From Tritrichomonas musculus (Eukaryota > Parabasalia > Tritrichomonadida > Tritrichomonadidae), in assembly GCA_039105265.1 (NCBI GenBank), contig JAPFFF010000014.1:3472001-3536000 (forward strand): a stretch of 64,000 nucleotides of DNA, written 5' to 3'. How positions within the stretch are numbered: position 1 is the first letter of the stretch; every line of letters begins with the position of its first letter. The notes under the pieces were generated by a model. The model was not told where the DNA came from, ran no database searches, and worked only from the letters and a program-made list of their open reading frames with translations. This document shows, one piece after another, positions 47,644 through 58,350 of the stretch. A program made the translations under genes and the position numbers.

Positions 47644-50600
47644 ATGTCATTTATATCATCTTTCAGTGTTCTCCCATCATTTAAAAATCATCACGATATT
47701 GAATTTTGCCGTCAGCTTCTTCTTAACCAAATTCCTAATGCTCTTTTATTTTTCGATTCAAAATCAAAAATAATTCACGATTTTATCATTGTTCTTTTAA
47801 GGCTACCAGGTAATGATCCAATTCGTGATGTTCCAATTATTCTTTTCAAATGGAGATGTCGTTGCTTTTATAATCGTATGAAGCCACCAGTAGCTAATCC
47901 AAGTGTTCCTCTAGATTTTTCTTTTACACATCCAGAACTCGTTAATTTTGAAGTATTATACTCTTATGCTTCAAATGAAAATCTTGCAGAAAATCTGCTT
48001 AGGTTGAACGATACCTTTCCTTATGAATTATTCAAAGTTATATCCAATATGAAACCAGAAAATGCTCAAATTTTTGCAACTGCCTGTGGTTTTAATTCAA
48101 AAATACCAATTCATATGAGTGGCCGTATTATTTCTATTTTTCCTCTTCCAATTGTTACAATAGATTATTCCAAAATTTTTCGCAAGCGCTGTTATAAATC
48201 GTATAATAACCTTATTGATTTTTTTGAAGGATTATTATGTAATGCAGATTTCAATATCTCACAAATAACTGCTGCACAATTACTTTCAGATCATTTTGAT
48301 GATTTACTAATTAAAGAAGACGATAATTCCAATAATAACGAAAATAAAAATCCAAATGATCAATATTTGCAATTAATTAACACGTCAATTCGCAAAATGG
48401 AGCATTTTTTAGATAGCAATTTAGCGCTTTCTATGCATCTTTTTCCATCACAATGCACAACGCTTTCATTTCTCCTTCAAACATCAGCAGCTCCGTTTTC
48501 TACTCTCTCAAAAGCTATTAAAAAATTACCGCCAAGTGAATATATTACTCGATTTAATAATCAATTAAAGTTGATGCAAGTTATCGGTTTAGGTGAAGAT
48601 TGGGAAAAGCTTGAAGAGCACTCGATACCTTATTTAATTGGTCCTGGACAACTTTCTTTAGTTCCAGTGATTCTTGTTGATATTCCTCGAACCTCTCGTT
48701 TTTTAACTCTACAATCGTCAGACTACCAAAGAGATTATGATTTTATACAAGCTTATTTATTAATAGAAAGCATGATTGCGAACCAAAAAATCACTTCGAA
48801 AGATTCAATTGAGTCACTTTTATCAGTTTCTGATTCACTTTTTTCTTCAAAATCGGAAAATTCTTTTTTATCAAATATAACAACTGATCTTTTTTCACTT
48901 CTTTTCCTAAAAAAGAAGAATATAAATAATAATTATGATCTTAAAAAGAATGATTATTTTGATGTTTTAGGAAGGAGGAAATCTAACTCTTTATCATCTT
49001 TTACAGATTTTATTTCAAATTGCAAATTTTCTCCTCTTTCGAAAAGTGGATCAACTAATTATCTTATGAATCCCACTTTTTCTGAGTTTTTATTTGATGC
49101 TGACACTGCATTAACAGTAGTAACATTATTAAAAGAAAGCGGGAAAGCTTCAGAAGAGCTTCAGCCATTTCTTGAGCGAGCTCTTATTCGGATACGTTGT
49201 GCGATGTCACTATTTGAGAGGCCAGTTCGAATGGAAGCAGTTTTATTACCACAAAATTATTTCTATTTGCAAGCATTAACGTCATTAGAGCTTCTTGATA
49301 TGTTAATTAAATATTTTGGAAATCCTCCATCATTTGTAACTTCACGACAATTCACGTTGATTGTTTCGCGAAGTTTATTTCTACGTGATCGAAGTGCTGC
49401 TGTAATGATATCGACCAATAATGATGACAGCAGCATTACAATTACGAAACAAAAAAAATCATTTTTCAATCCTTTTTCTGATAGAATTTCAAATGATAAA
49501 CCATTGAATTCCAGAACCGAAGAAGTTTTCAATGATGTATTGAAAAAGTTCCCTTCAAATCTTCATTCTTTGCTGATTTTGGATTTCGTTTCATCGAGGA
49601 AGAAGTTCACTATTTTGGCAAAGAAAAATAAAGATGAAAGGTTCAACTCTTTCGTTAAGAAATTGTTGGCAAAGTCGCAAAGATACCCAAACGGTTCAAC
49701 TTTAGATCTCTTGAATTCGAAGTCTCTTAATGACCTTCAGAAAAAGCTTTGCTCGATTCTTTCTTTTGGCAAAAATATTCTCACTTCATTCTGCGCTTTT
49801 TTGTTCCTTCTGACAACGATACCCTCTCAATCTTATTCAAAATTTCTGACGGATCCGATTGAGGAACAGATCGTTAATGTCATAAACGACGCCGACACAA
49901 TTCAATCGGTTGTTGAGCGGTTTGACGATACAGGAATTGATGTTCTTAAAATTATTTTCAAAATGAAAAATTTGACCAATTTGAAAGAAAAGTTGATCGT
50001 TGAATTGGTCAAATTTGAGCCACTTTTTGGAGTCCCCTTTTCTTTGAATACAACGGTTAACAAAAATAAAATAACCGAAATTATCAAAAAGAAGGACAAC
50101 TTCAAAATTGTCACAAATTATTTGAATGAAAAAAATGCTTCATTCAATGACGATAAAAGTGACACTTTGAGTTCACTTTTGAATGAGGACGATGAAAATA
50201 AATTCAATCAAACATTTGAAGAGAAAGTTGACAGGATCATTCATGATAACAAAGTCATTCTTCTTCTTCAAAAGTTAGATTCAAAGTCGGCCAAATATCA
50301 ATTCAAATCTATGATGATACTTGATTATTTAATTTTCAAGGTCAATCTTTCACCTCATTTTGAATTGATTCTCTCGATCATTTCTAATTGCCCTAAGGAA
50401 TGGTCGATTCAGTTTCTGGAGTCTTTCATCTCGCTCGTCGATCCATCAAATGAGATGTTGATGTTCCCTCTTCAGCAGCACCTTTCTGAGCTGAAGCCCC
50501 TTCCGGACTACTCCCAAATGACGGAAGCAATGAAGGTCCAATCGAGCTGGGACTACCTGATCAAGGAAGCCACTCGTTTCAGGAACGTGATTGAAAAACC

Positions 50601-52851
50601 TGAAAAATTCTATCGTCTCTGTTCACTTCACTTAATGAGCCATGAAGTTGGCCACTCACTGATCATCCTCGTGCAGTCCTTCACGCAGATCCTCCTCTAC
50701 GTCCGCAGCTACAGAATCTTCGCAGGCGAAGACGGAAGCTACTCGCGCGAGCTCGAGATGGCGTGGATAGCAGAGTACCTCAAGCACGGAATATCCAGCC
50801 TGAAAGAGGACGTCCTTGCCGAGATGGTCGTTGACATTGGCCTGAACTACGACTACGAGTGCGGGCTGTCCATCTCGCGGTACTTTAGCAAGAGCAACAA
50901 CGAAGAAGAAGAAGAAGAAGAGACGAAGAGAGTTGAAAGAACGTTGTCTACGATGATGGTCAATTTGAAGGTCAATTCGTCAATTTCAGAAGCCGTTAAG
51001 AAAAGACTCCCGCTGTCAATTTACTTGGTGAATTACGTGGACGACCCTCATCAGCTTGTAACCGAAATTCTCTCTGAAAAAGTGGTCAGTAGCATTGAAA
51101 AAGAAGAAGAGTTGCTTCATCTTCTTGTCAAAATGAAATCTTTTGAATTCATCCAAAATGACACCCTCTACAGCATCCTCAGCTTGTTCACTCACATTGG
51201 AGTCTTCTCGAGATTCGGCATCACATACAGCGGCAGCTCAATCAGCGGCCTTCGCGACGTTGCAGAGCTCTGTGATTTATTTGGTATTGAAAAAGTTTCA
51301 CTTGAGAAGCTTTTTGAAGGAGTTGAAGTGTCAGAAACAGTCAGAAGGAAGCTTGATGCCAGCTACAGCATTCTCGGCTTCATTCCGAGCAGATCGTCTG
51401 CAATGAAGAAGCTTCTCGGCACAATTCAAATCAATGAATTTGATTGTGAGAACTTTTTGAATGATGCCTTTTCAAATTTGAAAGAAAAAGTGGAAACTGA
51501 AAAAGTTAAAGAAAACAAAAAAGATGAAAAAAGTGACACCATTGATTATTCAAAATTTTCAATAGATCAGATCATTTCATCCATTAACAACGCATCCATT
51601 CAATCATTCAAAAAGTCGTCGTCATTCACAATTCCAAACATCTTGTCTATCTCAGCGGACGGCTGCAACCTGGCTGTCTTTTACGAGCCACTTGATACGT
51701 CTGCTTCTTCTTCTTCTTCTGGATTGAAGTTTCATCCCGACTTTAAGTTCTTCGACATTGAATGCAAGACGGTTGCGGGTGAAGCCCAATTACGAGTCTC
51801 TTCAGACTCGCGTGCATCGGTTACCGAAACGATAGCTTTTTCTGAGGTCAAGACTAGCAAGAGAGAAAAGAAAAGAAAGTTCTTCACGAGAAACGATGAG
51901 AACGAAAGCATGAGTGATTTTGTCCTCTTCAACGCCGTTCACAGTGCCGTTGTTGCCTCAAATCTTTTCGATCTTTTTGACGCTCTCACATTCGACGAAA
52001 TGAAAAAAATTCTCTTCTTCGCAAACGACAAGAGCCTCGTCTTCTTCCTTCTCCAAGTGACAATCTGGGTCCAAGAGCATCAAGACTTCCTTCCGATATT
52101 CGTCTTTCCTCGCTCGCATCTTCAGGGCGAGACTCAAGGAAAGACGAATATCTCTTCTGACTTTCACAAAGTTTTGGAATTCGTTCTTGCACTCAAGTTG
52201 ACCCTTCTCAACGCAATTCCGCTCGCAGACGACGTTGATCCTTCGGTCCTCTTCCCGCCAGCGATCATCAGAAGCGGCGATCGAAGAAGATTGGATGACC
52301 TTTGCCTTGCTATCGAGCACCAGCTTCACATTGGCGTCCAAAACTTGAACCTTTTCGAAGAGACAGCTTCAACAGGAAACGTTGCGCACGTCATTGCGCA
52401 AGTCTTCGTGAATTACAGCAACGATTACGATCGAGGATTCGCATTGACTCGTGTCTTCCACGCCGACATCGACGAGGTTATGATCGAGGCAGCGGCCCTC
52501 GTCGCAACGAAATCAAAAAACAGTCAAGAACAACTCGTCCAGTTTTTGTTGGCGGTTTTGCCAAGACTCGATTCGAGGTCTTCTAATCAGCTCATTCAAG
52601 CACTTTCTTCTATTCTCGTTAGAAATGCTTCTAACGAGCACTTTTTGAAGCTGATTTTGGCTGGTATCAAAAACGAACAAAGTTCTTGTCAAATGTTGAG
52701 ATATTTCGGTTTCTCTGAAATTGCTAGAGATTTCGCATTATTAAATGATATTGGAGATGAGGTTGAATTGGCTTCAAAAGATGCAAGAAAAAAGGGAATA
52801 CCTTATGCAGCAAGAATTTGTAATAGATGGATTTTACAACATAAGCAGTAA
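47644..52851 (+). CDS. Large protein of unknown function, probable alpha-solenoid
   Basis: 1735 residues, ATG at 47644 and TAA at 52849-52851. I do not recognise the family. The sequence is predominantly helical and Leu-rich, with a few low-complexity inserts: Asn-rich near 225-240, Lys/Asn-rich near 425-440, Glu-rich near 1090-1097, and a Ser run near 1357-1362. The last ~150 residues (ARICNRWILQ end) form short helical pairs like those ending vesicle-tethering and other trafficking solenoids, but no zinc finger, RING or FYVE motif is present. There is no signal peptide or membrane helix. Base composition shifts: from about 50400 to 52700 the coding sequence is clearly richer in G and C than upstream, with codon choice (CTC, GTC, AAG, GAG) like a highly expressed gene. 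Confidence 0.8.
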   Translation: MSFISSFSVLPSFKNHHDIEFCRQLLLNQIPNALLFFDSKSKIIHDFIIVLLRLPGNDPIRDVPIILFKWRCRCFYNRMKPPVANPSVPLDFSFTHPELVNFEVLYSYASNENLAENLLRLNDTFPYELFKVISNMKPENAQIFATACGFNSKIPIHMSGRIISIFPLPIVTIDYSKIFRKRCYKSYNNLIDFFEGLLCNADFNISQITAAQLLSDHFDDLLIKEDDNSNNNENKNPNDQYLQLINTSIRKMEHFLDSNLALSMHLFPSQCTTLSFLLQTSAAPFSTLSKAIKKLPPSEYITRFNNQLKLMQVIGLGEDWEKLEEHSIPYLIGPGQLSLVPVILVDIPRTSRFLTLQSSDYQRDYDFIQAYLLIESMIANQKITSKDSIESLLSVSDSLFSSKSENSFLSNITTDLFSLLFLKKKNINNNYDLKKNDYFDVLGRRKSNSLSSFTDFISNCKFSPLSKSGSTNYLMNPTFSEFLFDADTALTVVTLLKESGKASEELQPFLERALIRIRCAMSLFERPVRMEAVLLPQNYFYLQALTSLELLDMLIKYFGNPPSFVTSRQFTLIVSRSLFLRDRSAAVMISTNNDDSSITITKQKKSFFNPFSDRISNDKPLNSRTEEVFNDVLKKFPSNLHSLLILDFVSSRKKFTILAKKNKDERFNSFVKKLLAKSQRYPNGSTLDLLNSKSLNDLQKKLCSILSFGKNILTSFCAFLFLLTTIPSQSYSKFLTDPIEEQIVNVINDADTIQSVVERFDDTGIDVLKIIFKMKNLTNLKEKLIVELVKFEPLFGVPFSLNTTVNKNKITEIIKKKDNFKIVTNYLNEKNASFNDDKSDTLSSLLNEDDENKFNQTFEEKVDRIIHDNKVILLLQKLDSKSAKYQFKSMMILDYLIFKVNLSPHFELILSIISNCPKEWSIQFLESFISLVDPSNEMLMFPLQQHLSELKPLPDYSQMTEAMKVQSSWDYLIKEATRFRNVIEKPEKFYRLCSLHLMSHEVGHSLIILVQSFTQILLYVRSYRIFAGEDGSYSRELEMAWIAEYLKHGISSLKEDVLAEMVVDIGLNYDYECGLSISRYFSKSNNEEEEEEETKRVERTLSTMMVNLKVNSSISEAVKKRLPLSIYLVNYVDDPHQLVTEILSEKVVSSIEKEEELLHLLVKMKSFEFIQNDTLYSILSLFTHIGVFSRFGITYSGSSISGLRDVAELCDLFGIEKVSLEKLFEGVEVSETVRRKLDASYSILGFIPSRSSAMKKLLGTIQINEFDCENFLNDAFSNLKEKVETEKVKENKKDEKSDTIDYSKFSIDQIISSINNASIQSFKKSSSFTIPNILSISADGCNLAVFYEPLDTSASSSSSGLKFHPDFKFFDIECKTVAGEAQLRVSSDSRASVTETIAFSEVKTSKREKKRKFFTRNDENESMSDFVLFNAVHSAVVASNLFDLFDALTFDEMKKILFFANDKSLVFFLLQVTIWVQEHQDFLPIFVFPRSHLQGETQGKTNISSDFHKVLEFVLALKLTLLNAIPLADDVDPSVLFPPAIIRSGDRRRLDDLCLAIEHQLHIGVQNLNLFEETASTGNVAHVIAQVFVNYSNDYDRGFALTRVFHADIDEVMIEAAALVATKSKNSQEQLVQFLLAVLPRLDSRSSNQLIQALSSILVRNASNEHFLKLILAGIKNEQSSCQMLRYFGFSEIARDFALLNDIGDEVELASKDARKKGIPYAARICNRWILQHKQ

Positions 52852-53388
52852 GATTTTAATCTATTTGTGTTTTTTTATTTTTTTTTTGTATTATTTAAAT
52901 AAAATGTTTGCGTATTTTATTAATGTAATTTATATTTTATAAAAAGAAATATATTTTATTGATTGAAATGCTTTCATGTTGATTAATAGGATTTATTGGA
53001 ATGGTTTATTCATGAGATTTTTATTATTTATATAATATAAGTTGCAATGGATAAATAAAAAAAGTTCTTGGATTATTAAAAATGATGATGGATTTACTAA
53101 GTAAATAAAGTTGATGATTGAATTATTTTTTTTTTATTTATCTAGAATGATTTGATAATTTTTAATTATATATTAATAATGAAGTAAATTAAATAAAAAA
53201 GTATTTTTTAATAAGATAAATTTGTTTTTTGAGTTGTTTTCTTGGAAAGTAAATTCAAATAAAAGAGTTCAAAATATAAATAAACTATAGAAATGTATTT
53301 AAAATTTTGAGAGAACAGATCAAATAAAATCATTTATTTTCTGAAATTTTGATTATATTATTTAATAACAAAAAAATTACTTTATTTT
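52852..53388. other. Intergenic region, 537 bp
   Basis: Very AT-rich spacer between two plus-strand genes. It holds the 3' end of one gene and the promoter of the next. No other feature is seen. Confidence 0.5.
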
Positions 53389-55095
53389 ATGGAACCTTAT
53401 ATATTAACATTAAAGTATATCTTTAAAAAGAATGGAAAATCATTCCCAGAAGATTGTAATTCTCTTGAAGAATTTTTTCAAAATGGAATTTCGTTTCCGC
53501 AATTAGTGTCTATAATTTATGATCTAGACTCAATACCAAATACAACAAAAGTGCCTAAAAATATAATGGCAAAAAACATTAATAATAATGCAGCTTTTGA
53601 TTTTCTTTCCTCAAAAAATAGCTTTTTTAAAAACATTAATTCCGATTTTAGTAACGAAAAAAATCGTGTAAATATAATAAAAAGTATCCTTGAAAAAGAA
53701 TACTTTAAATCATCAAGCAAGGATTGTCTCAGCAAGTGTAATGAATATCTTAAGCAAAATGATGATAAAATTAGTAATTTTTCCGAATTTTCTAACATAA
53801 TTGGATTTTTAAAACTTTTTTCTGCATCTTCAAAATGCTCTGTTGCAGATTTTTTAATCCAATTTATAAAATCATATGATGCGCCGGTTGTTATTGATAA
53901 AGAATCATTTAAACCTGAATATAATGATATTCTTATGTTTCAAGCTTTGTTGATTTTGGAACACCTTAAAAATGATCCAATGCAGCACCAAATTCCTCAA
54001 GTATCGCAGCGTCCTCCATCTCCTAAAGAAGAAATAACTGAACAACAACCTGAATCTAAGGTAGAAATAAAGTTATCAACAAATTCAAATATAATTTTTG
54101 GTGATCCACCCAAACCTCCCAAACAAATACCAATAGCAGACATTCATCCAGATCTACCAGAAAAAATAGTCATATCAACACAAACTCTAACTGAAATTAA
54201 AAAGAAATTTTTAATAGATACAAGTTTAATTGTTAATATTCCATTGCAAAACGTTCCTAGTGCAGATAATAAAGCTAAAACAGAAGAAATAGAAAATAAA
54301 AAAGTTGAAGAAGCAAACAAAAAAGCTTTGATTGAAAGCCAAAAAGCCATAACAGAACTACAAAATTCAATCAAAGAACTTCGGTCTCAAAAGGAAGAGA
54401 TTCAATCGAAATATAAGCATCAATATGAAGAAAAAGAAAAACTTAACGAAATTTCCAAACAAAAAGAAGAAAAATTGAAAAAAGCATCAAATGAAATTGA
54501 AAATCTTTCGAAGCAAATCAAAAATTTGAATTTTGATTTAGATAATCTGAAACAACTCAAAAAGAATTTAGAAAATGTTAAAAATCAGGAAATTGAAAGG
54601 TTAAATGGCAAGATTGCCAATCTTGAATCTAATTTTAAGAATTTACAAATAAATTCAGAAAATCAAAAAGCTGCTTTATCCGCTGAAATAAAGAATTTGA
54701 AAAAGCAAATAAATGACTTGAGTAAACAAAAAGAAGTTGCTGAAATTCAGTCAAAAAAGCAAGATCAAGATCAGAATCAGAATCAAAACCAGAATCGAGA
54801 TCAAGATCAAAAGCTAATTTCTGAATCCAAAGAATCAGAAAAGCCAGGTTTCTTTAGTAACAGCATGCATAAAATTGGAGAATTTTGTCATCCATTTACA
54901 CAACTTTTGCAGTCATCTCCTCAGGAAAAATCTCCAAAACAAGAAACAAGCCAGGTTCCATATCAAAAAATACCTAGCCAAGATTCATCTCAACCAAAAC
55001 AAGTTCAAGAACGCCATGCTCTATCAACAACAAAAAATAAGGCTCAATCAGCAACATTTATGTTATCTTTGCCTGGTTTAATGAATTTTATTTGA
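53389..55095 (+). CDS. Coiled-coil protein with possible CH-like N-terminal domain
   Basis: 568 residues. Residues 1-190 look folded: FFQNGISFPQLVSIIYDLDS followed by KNINNNAAFDFLSSK has the order seen in calponin-homology-like domains (a 'fill and bind' helix, then N-rich helix), but the match is weak. Residues about 205-265 are Pro-rich (RPPSPKEE, PPKPPKQIP). Residues about 300-460 are a charged coiled coil, followed by a (DQNQ)n repeat near 462-480. The tail contains HKIGEFCHPFTQLLQSSP and ends TFMLSLPGLMNFI. CH-like plus coiled coil would suit a cytoskeletal linker, microtubule-binding in NDC80/IFT style or actin-binding. This is inference at low confidence. Confidence 0.75.
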   Translation: MEPYILTLKYIFKKNGKSFPEDCNSLEEFFQNGISFPQLVSIIYDLDSIPNTTKVPKNIMAKNINNNAAFDFLSSKNSFFKNINSDFSNEKNRVNIIKSILEKEYFKSSSKDCLSKCNEYLKQNDDKISNFSEFSNIIGFLKLFSASSKCSVADFLIQFIKSYDAPVVIDKESFKPEYNDILMFQALLILEHLKNDPMQHQIPQVSQRPPSPKEEITEQQPESKVEIKLSTNSNIIFGDPPKPPKQIPIADIHPDLPEKIVISTQTLTEIKKKFLIDTSLIVNIPLQNVPSADNKAKTEEIENKKVEEANKKALIESQKAITELQNSIKELRSQKEEIQSKYKHQYEEKEKLNEISKQKEEKLKKASNEIENLSKQIKNLNFDLDNLKQLKKNLENVKNQEIERLNGKIANLESNFKNLQINSENQKAALSAEIKNLKKQINDLSKQKEVAEIQSKKQDQDQNQNQNQNRDQDQKLISESKESEKPGFFSNSMHKIGEFCHPFTQLLQSSPQEKSPKQETSQVPYQKIPSQDSSQPKQVQERHALSTTKNKAQSATFMLSLPGLMNFI

Positions 55096-55312
55096 TAAAT
55101 TGTATTAGTCTGATATATATATTCAAGCCTAATGGTACCATGATTTTTTTTTAAATTATTAAATATGGTGTTTTGAATACTTGTTCTTATTTTTAATATT
55201 TAAAAATTGCTATTATTGGTTTAGCAAAATTAATCTTTAATATCATTAAACGCATTTAGAAATTAAAAAAAAAAAAACAGAATATAACATTAAACTTCGG
55301 TATTAGCAATAA

Positions 55313-56110
55313 TTAGCTATCATTAAGTTGTAGTACCTTTGTAGGTCTTTTGTACCTTGGGTTGTTTGAAATTTGGCAATAAGGAATGTATGGAATTAAA
55401 GTATCTTCTCTTTCCTTACACCTTAAAATTAAATGCTGTAAAGTCGAAACAACAAATTTTGGTGAAGTCATAAGGGCAAAATCTTCATCAGTCATTATAT
55501 CTTCTTCATTGATTGTTATGCCATCAAGAAATGTTTCATAATTTCTAACAATCAAGGCAAAAGCATTATTCACAAGTCCTGATTCCTTCATTGCATCATC
55601 AGATTGGTGTTGTGGCACAATAACGTTGGGAGCAATGCAAATTGATAGATTATTAATATTCATTTGGTTTTCTGATTCATTTTCCGCCAAAAATGTCAAA
55701 AATTGGCATAAGTATTTCAAAATTTTTAATCTGCATTCAGACATTTCTGAGCGCAAAAGAGGTCTTAACAGATTTATATGTTGTTCTTCAGTCATACTTG
55801 AATCATTCATTGCTGATATGATTTTATTATATAAGGAGAAAGGAAATAAAGGGTTAGTTTCAGACATTTTCCTAAAATAGCGTTTTAAAACTGTTGAAAG
55901 TGTATTTATGTCACTATATTGAGAAAAATCAGTAACTCTTCCATTATTTAAACTATCAATAAGTTCCTTACAGCGAACATCTGATCCATTTAAACGAAAA
56001 ATACCTTGAATTTTTTCTACTTTCCTGCGTTTCATCTCTTCAATCAAATCAGAAACAATATATGGTATTTTACCATTAAATTTTTCTGGAGGAACTTCAA
56101 AATATTTCAT
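55313..56110 (-). CDS. RhoGAP-domain protein
   Basis: 265 residues. The RhoGAP domain occupies most of the protein (about 12-195) and stimulates GTP hydrolysis by Rho/Rac-type GTPases, which shape the actin cytoskeleton. The arginine finger is R39 in GIFRLNGS, the consensus position. LSTVLKRYFRKM (71-82) corresponds to the LK.YFR.L helix, and NLSICIAPNV (154-163) gives the conserved Asn near 162. All three catalytic and binding features are present, so an active GAP is expected. The C-terminal 70 residues (ending RPTKVLQLNDS) have no recognised domain. Lacking PH, SH3 or BAR modules, it is a minimal family member. It converges with the 53389 gene. Confidence 0.93.
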   Translation of the reverse strand: MKYFEVPPEKFNGKIPYIVSDLIEEMKRRKVEKIQGIFRLNGSDVRCKELIDSLNNGRVTDFSQYSDINTLSTVLKRYFRKMSETNPLFPFSLYNKIISAMNDSSMTEEQHINLLRPLLRSEMSECRLKILKYLCQFLTFLAENESENQMNINNLSICIAPNVIVPQHQSDDAMKESGLVNNAFALIVRNYETFLDGITINEEDIMTDEDFALMTSPKFVVSTLQHLILRCKEREDTLIPYIPYCQISNNPRYKRPTKVLQLNDS

Positions 56111-56222
56111 ATAAAAAAATGGCTTGTGATATGAAAATTATCTTCTAGTTCAAAAAATATCTCAGATAAAATAAAGATATACAAATAAATTAGAAAATAA
56201 AACTAGTTTTAGTAAGTTTATC

Positions 56223-57401
56223 CTATTTTTCGTTGGCAAGCATATCAAGTTGCTGCCATAATTGATACATTCCTCTTGGAACGTGGAAGCATCCCTTCCA
56301 TTTTCCTCCTTTAAGTGTAAGATATGGTTCACCACGGCGATTAAGGTATCCATACCATTCTGGATATTCTGGATCTTTGAAGTGTTTCCAGCAATAATCA
56401 TCGAGCTTCTTGAACCAATCAAGACATTCTTGATTCTTTGTGAGGCGGTATCCCTTAATCATTGAGATCATGGCTTCAATATGAACCCACCAAAGTTTTT
56501 GATCCCATTCAAGTTGTTGAGGAGGACGATCAAGACGGTCCATGAAATAGAATATTCCATCATACTTTTCATCCCATCCCTTCTTGATTTCTTTTAATGA
56601 AATGTCAACAGCTTGTTGTATCAATTCAGGTTTATTAAGACGAACGCCTAGATCCATTACGAACCATGTTGCTTCAAGAGCATGTCCTGGGTTCAAAAGA
56701 CGACCATCAAAGTTGTCGGCTAACGATCCATCTTCATTGACATGTTCAACAATAAGGCCAAGTTCTGGTTTATAGAAAACGCCAAGAACCTCATGAAGGC
56801 ATTTGTCAATTGTCTCTTGAACTTTTTCTGATCCAATAAGGTTTTCGATTTCAAGAGAAAGGTTGCAAAGAATCATAGGAAGGGCAAAGTCCTTCATTTT
56901 ACGAGCTTTTGGAGATGCTTTATTCCAATGTCCTTTTGGATTATCAACCCTAGCAAGGATTCTATCAAATGATTTCTTTGCAATTTCTTCATATTCTTTG
57001 TTTCCAGTTGCTTCGGCGAGTTGAGCGAACGCAAGAACTGCAAATGTGTTTGAGAAAATATTGTAAGGTTCAACTTGTGGAGTTCCATCTCGTGAAAGCG
57101 AAAAGTAAAAGTTGTATTCACCATCATGACCATATTTCTTTAAGAAATCGGCACCAAGGATTGAAGCATCAAGCCATTCTTGCTTTTTTTCAACTTTGCA
57201 ATAAAGATAAGCAAACATCCATGTTTCTCTTCCTTGAAGCCAGATGAATTTATCTGTATCATAAACTTCTCCTTCGCGAGTAAGGCAAGTGAAATAACCA
57301 CCATTTTCTCTATCAAGTGACTTTTCGAGCCAGAATGGGATGACACTATCGAGAAGTTCTGACTTGTATTTAGCTGCAAGGGCTGCGAAATCAGTAGACA
57401 T
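56223..57401 (-). CDS. N-acylglucosamine 2-epimerase (AGE / renin-binding-protein family)
   Basis: 392 residues from the ATG at 57401. Three extra upstream codons lead only to a TTG. The whole chain aligns by eye with the (alpha6/alpha6)-barrel epimerases that interconvert N-acetylglucosamine and N-acetylmannosamine. Signature pieces include FWLEKSLDRENGGYFTCLTR, FIWLQGRETWMFAYLY, LNPGHALEATWF, QKLWWVHIEAM and GCFHVPRGMYQLWQQL, with His residues in the barrel centre intact. It is full length for the family. The enzyme would feed amino-sugar or sialic-acid breakdown, for instance to use host mucin sugars. Eukaryotic microbes often hold bacterial-type copies, so horizontal origin is plausible but needs a tree. 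A cellobiose or mannose epimerase relative is the alternative. Confidence 0.92.
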   Translation of the reverse strand: MSTDFAALAAKYKSELLDSVIPFWLEKSLDRENGGYFTCLTREGEVYDTDKFIWLQGRETWMFAYLYCKVEKKQEWLDASILGADFLKKYGHDGEYNFYFSLSRDGTPQVEPYNIFSNTFAVLAFAQLAEATGNKEYEEIAKKSFDRILARVDNPKGHWNKASPKARKMKDFALPMILCNLSLEIENLIGSEKVQETIDKCLHEVLGVFYKPELGLIVEHVNEDGSLADNFDGRLLNPGHALEATWFVMDLGVRLNKPELIQQAVDISLKEIKKGWDEKYDGIFYFMDRLDRPPQQLEWDQKLWWVHIEAMISMIKGYRLTKNQECLDWFKKLDDYCWKHFKDPEYPEWYGYLNRRGEPYLTLKGGKWKGCFHVPRGMYQLWQQLDMLANEK

Positions 57402-57930
57402 CTGTATCAAGTAAATAAAATTGTAAAATCACCTCACAATTATTATTGTCCGCTCCATTTAGAAAAAGTTACACTTATTATTAAATCATTCAAAATTTTC
57501 GTTTATTCTATCAAAAAGTAGAGTTGAACTGAAATGAAAAGCAACTTCAGAATGCTTATTGATTAACCGTTTTTCCACATATATTTGATATCTAATAATT
57601 TATTGTTAGAAAAATTAAATTTCAAAAAGAAAATTGAAAAAATGAACCAATGATTTTAAAAATCATACTCATTCAATTTATATTGAAAATCAATTGACGT
57701 TTAAATATTTAAATATATACAGTAAACGGTGTTTATGGGATTATCTTTAAATTTTATTGATATTTCACAAAAATAAATGATAATAATGATTTATTCTTAT
57801 TATGTAAGTATTATTTTATTTTTTATTTTGTAAAAAAACTGAAAATCACAAAAAAAAAAGAATTACAAAATGTTAAAAATCTTTACATTTTTCACATCAC
57901 ATTATATTTAACTTAACTTTTCATTTTTCT

Positions 57931-57960
57931 CATTATAATTATTAATTAATAATTATAATG
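57931..57960. repeat. 30-bp perfect palindrome
   Basis: CATTATAATTATTAA followed directly by its reverse complement. It is AT-rich, so partly expected from composition, but exact over 30 bases with C/G at the ends. It lies about 530 bp upstream of the epimerase start. Confidence 0.8.
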
Positions 57961-58350
57961 TATATAAATTATTTGTGATTAAAAATTATTGTTTATTCAT
58001 ATGTTAAAATAAAAAATTGTTTTTCAATAATTTTTGTAGAAATTGATCAATAAAATAGGCTATCACCGATGATTATATCTAATTGATCAAATTAGAAATA
58101 AAATAGAATAGAAAAAAGGTTTTATACATCTGTATTTTTACTAAAAAATTCAAATAAAAAGAATATAGTTTAGATTATAAAAAAATTTTCGCATCTTTTT
58201 ATATTTTTACGTTTTTTTTAGCGAGACTTACAATTTACAGGAAGGATCGGTAAAAATTTTGTAACATAAAAAGATGCTCTTTTTTAAAAATAAACTATTG
58301 AATTGGTTAGAAGATGAAAATGAAAAAGTTTGGCCAATTCAGAGGTATTC

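Noticed and set aside
8020-47644. Uniform trichomonad initiator (TCA followed by pyrimidine and T/A) before every gene
   Set aside because: Good matches occur before 16030 and 47644, but several genes lack one within 30 bp of the ATG, so I did not annotate it as a general promoter.
51958-52586. Arg-rich and charged open frames on both strands
   Set aside because: They are shadows of the GC-richer 3' end of the 47644 gene.
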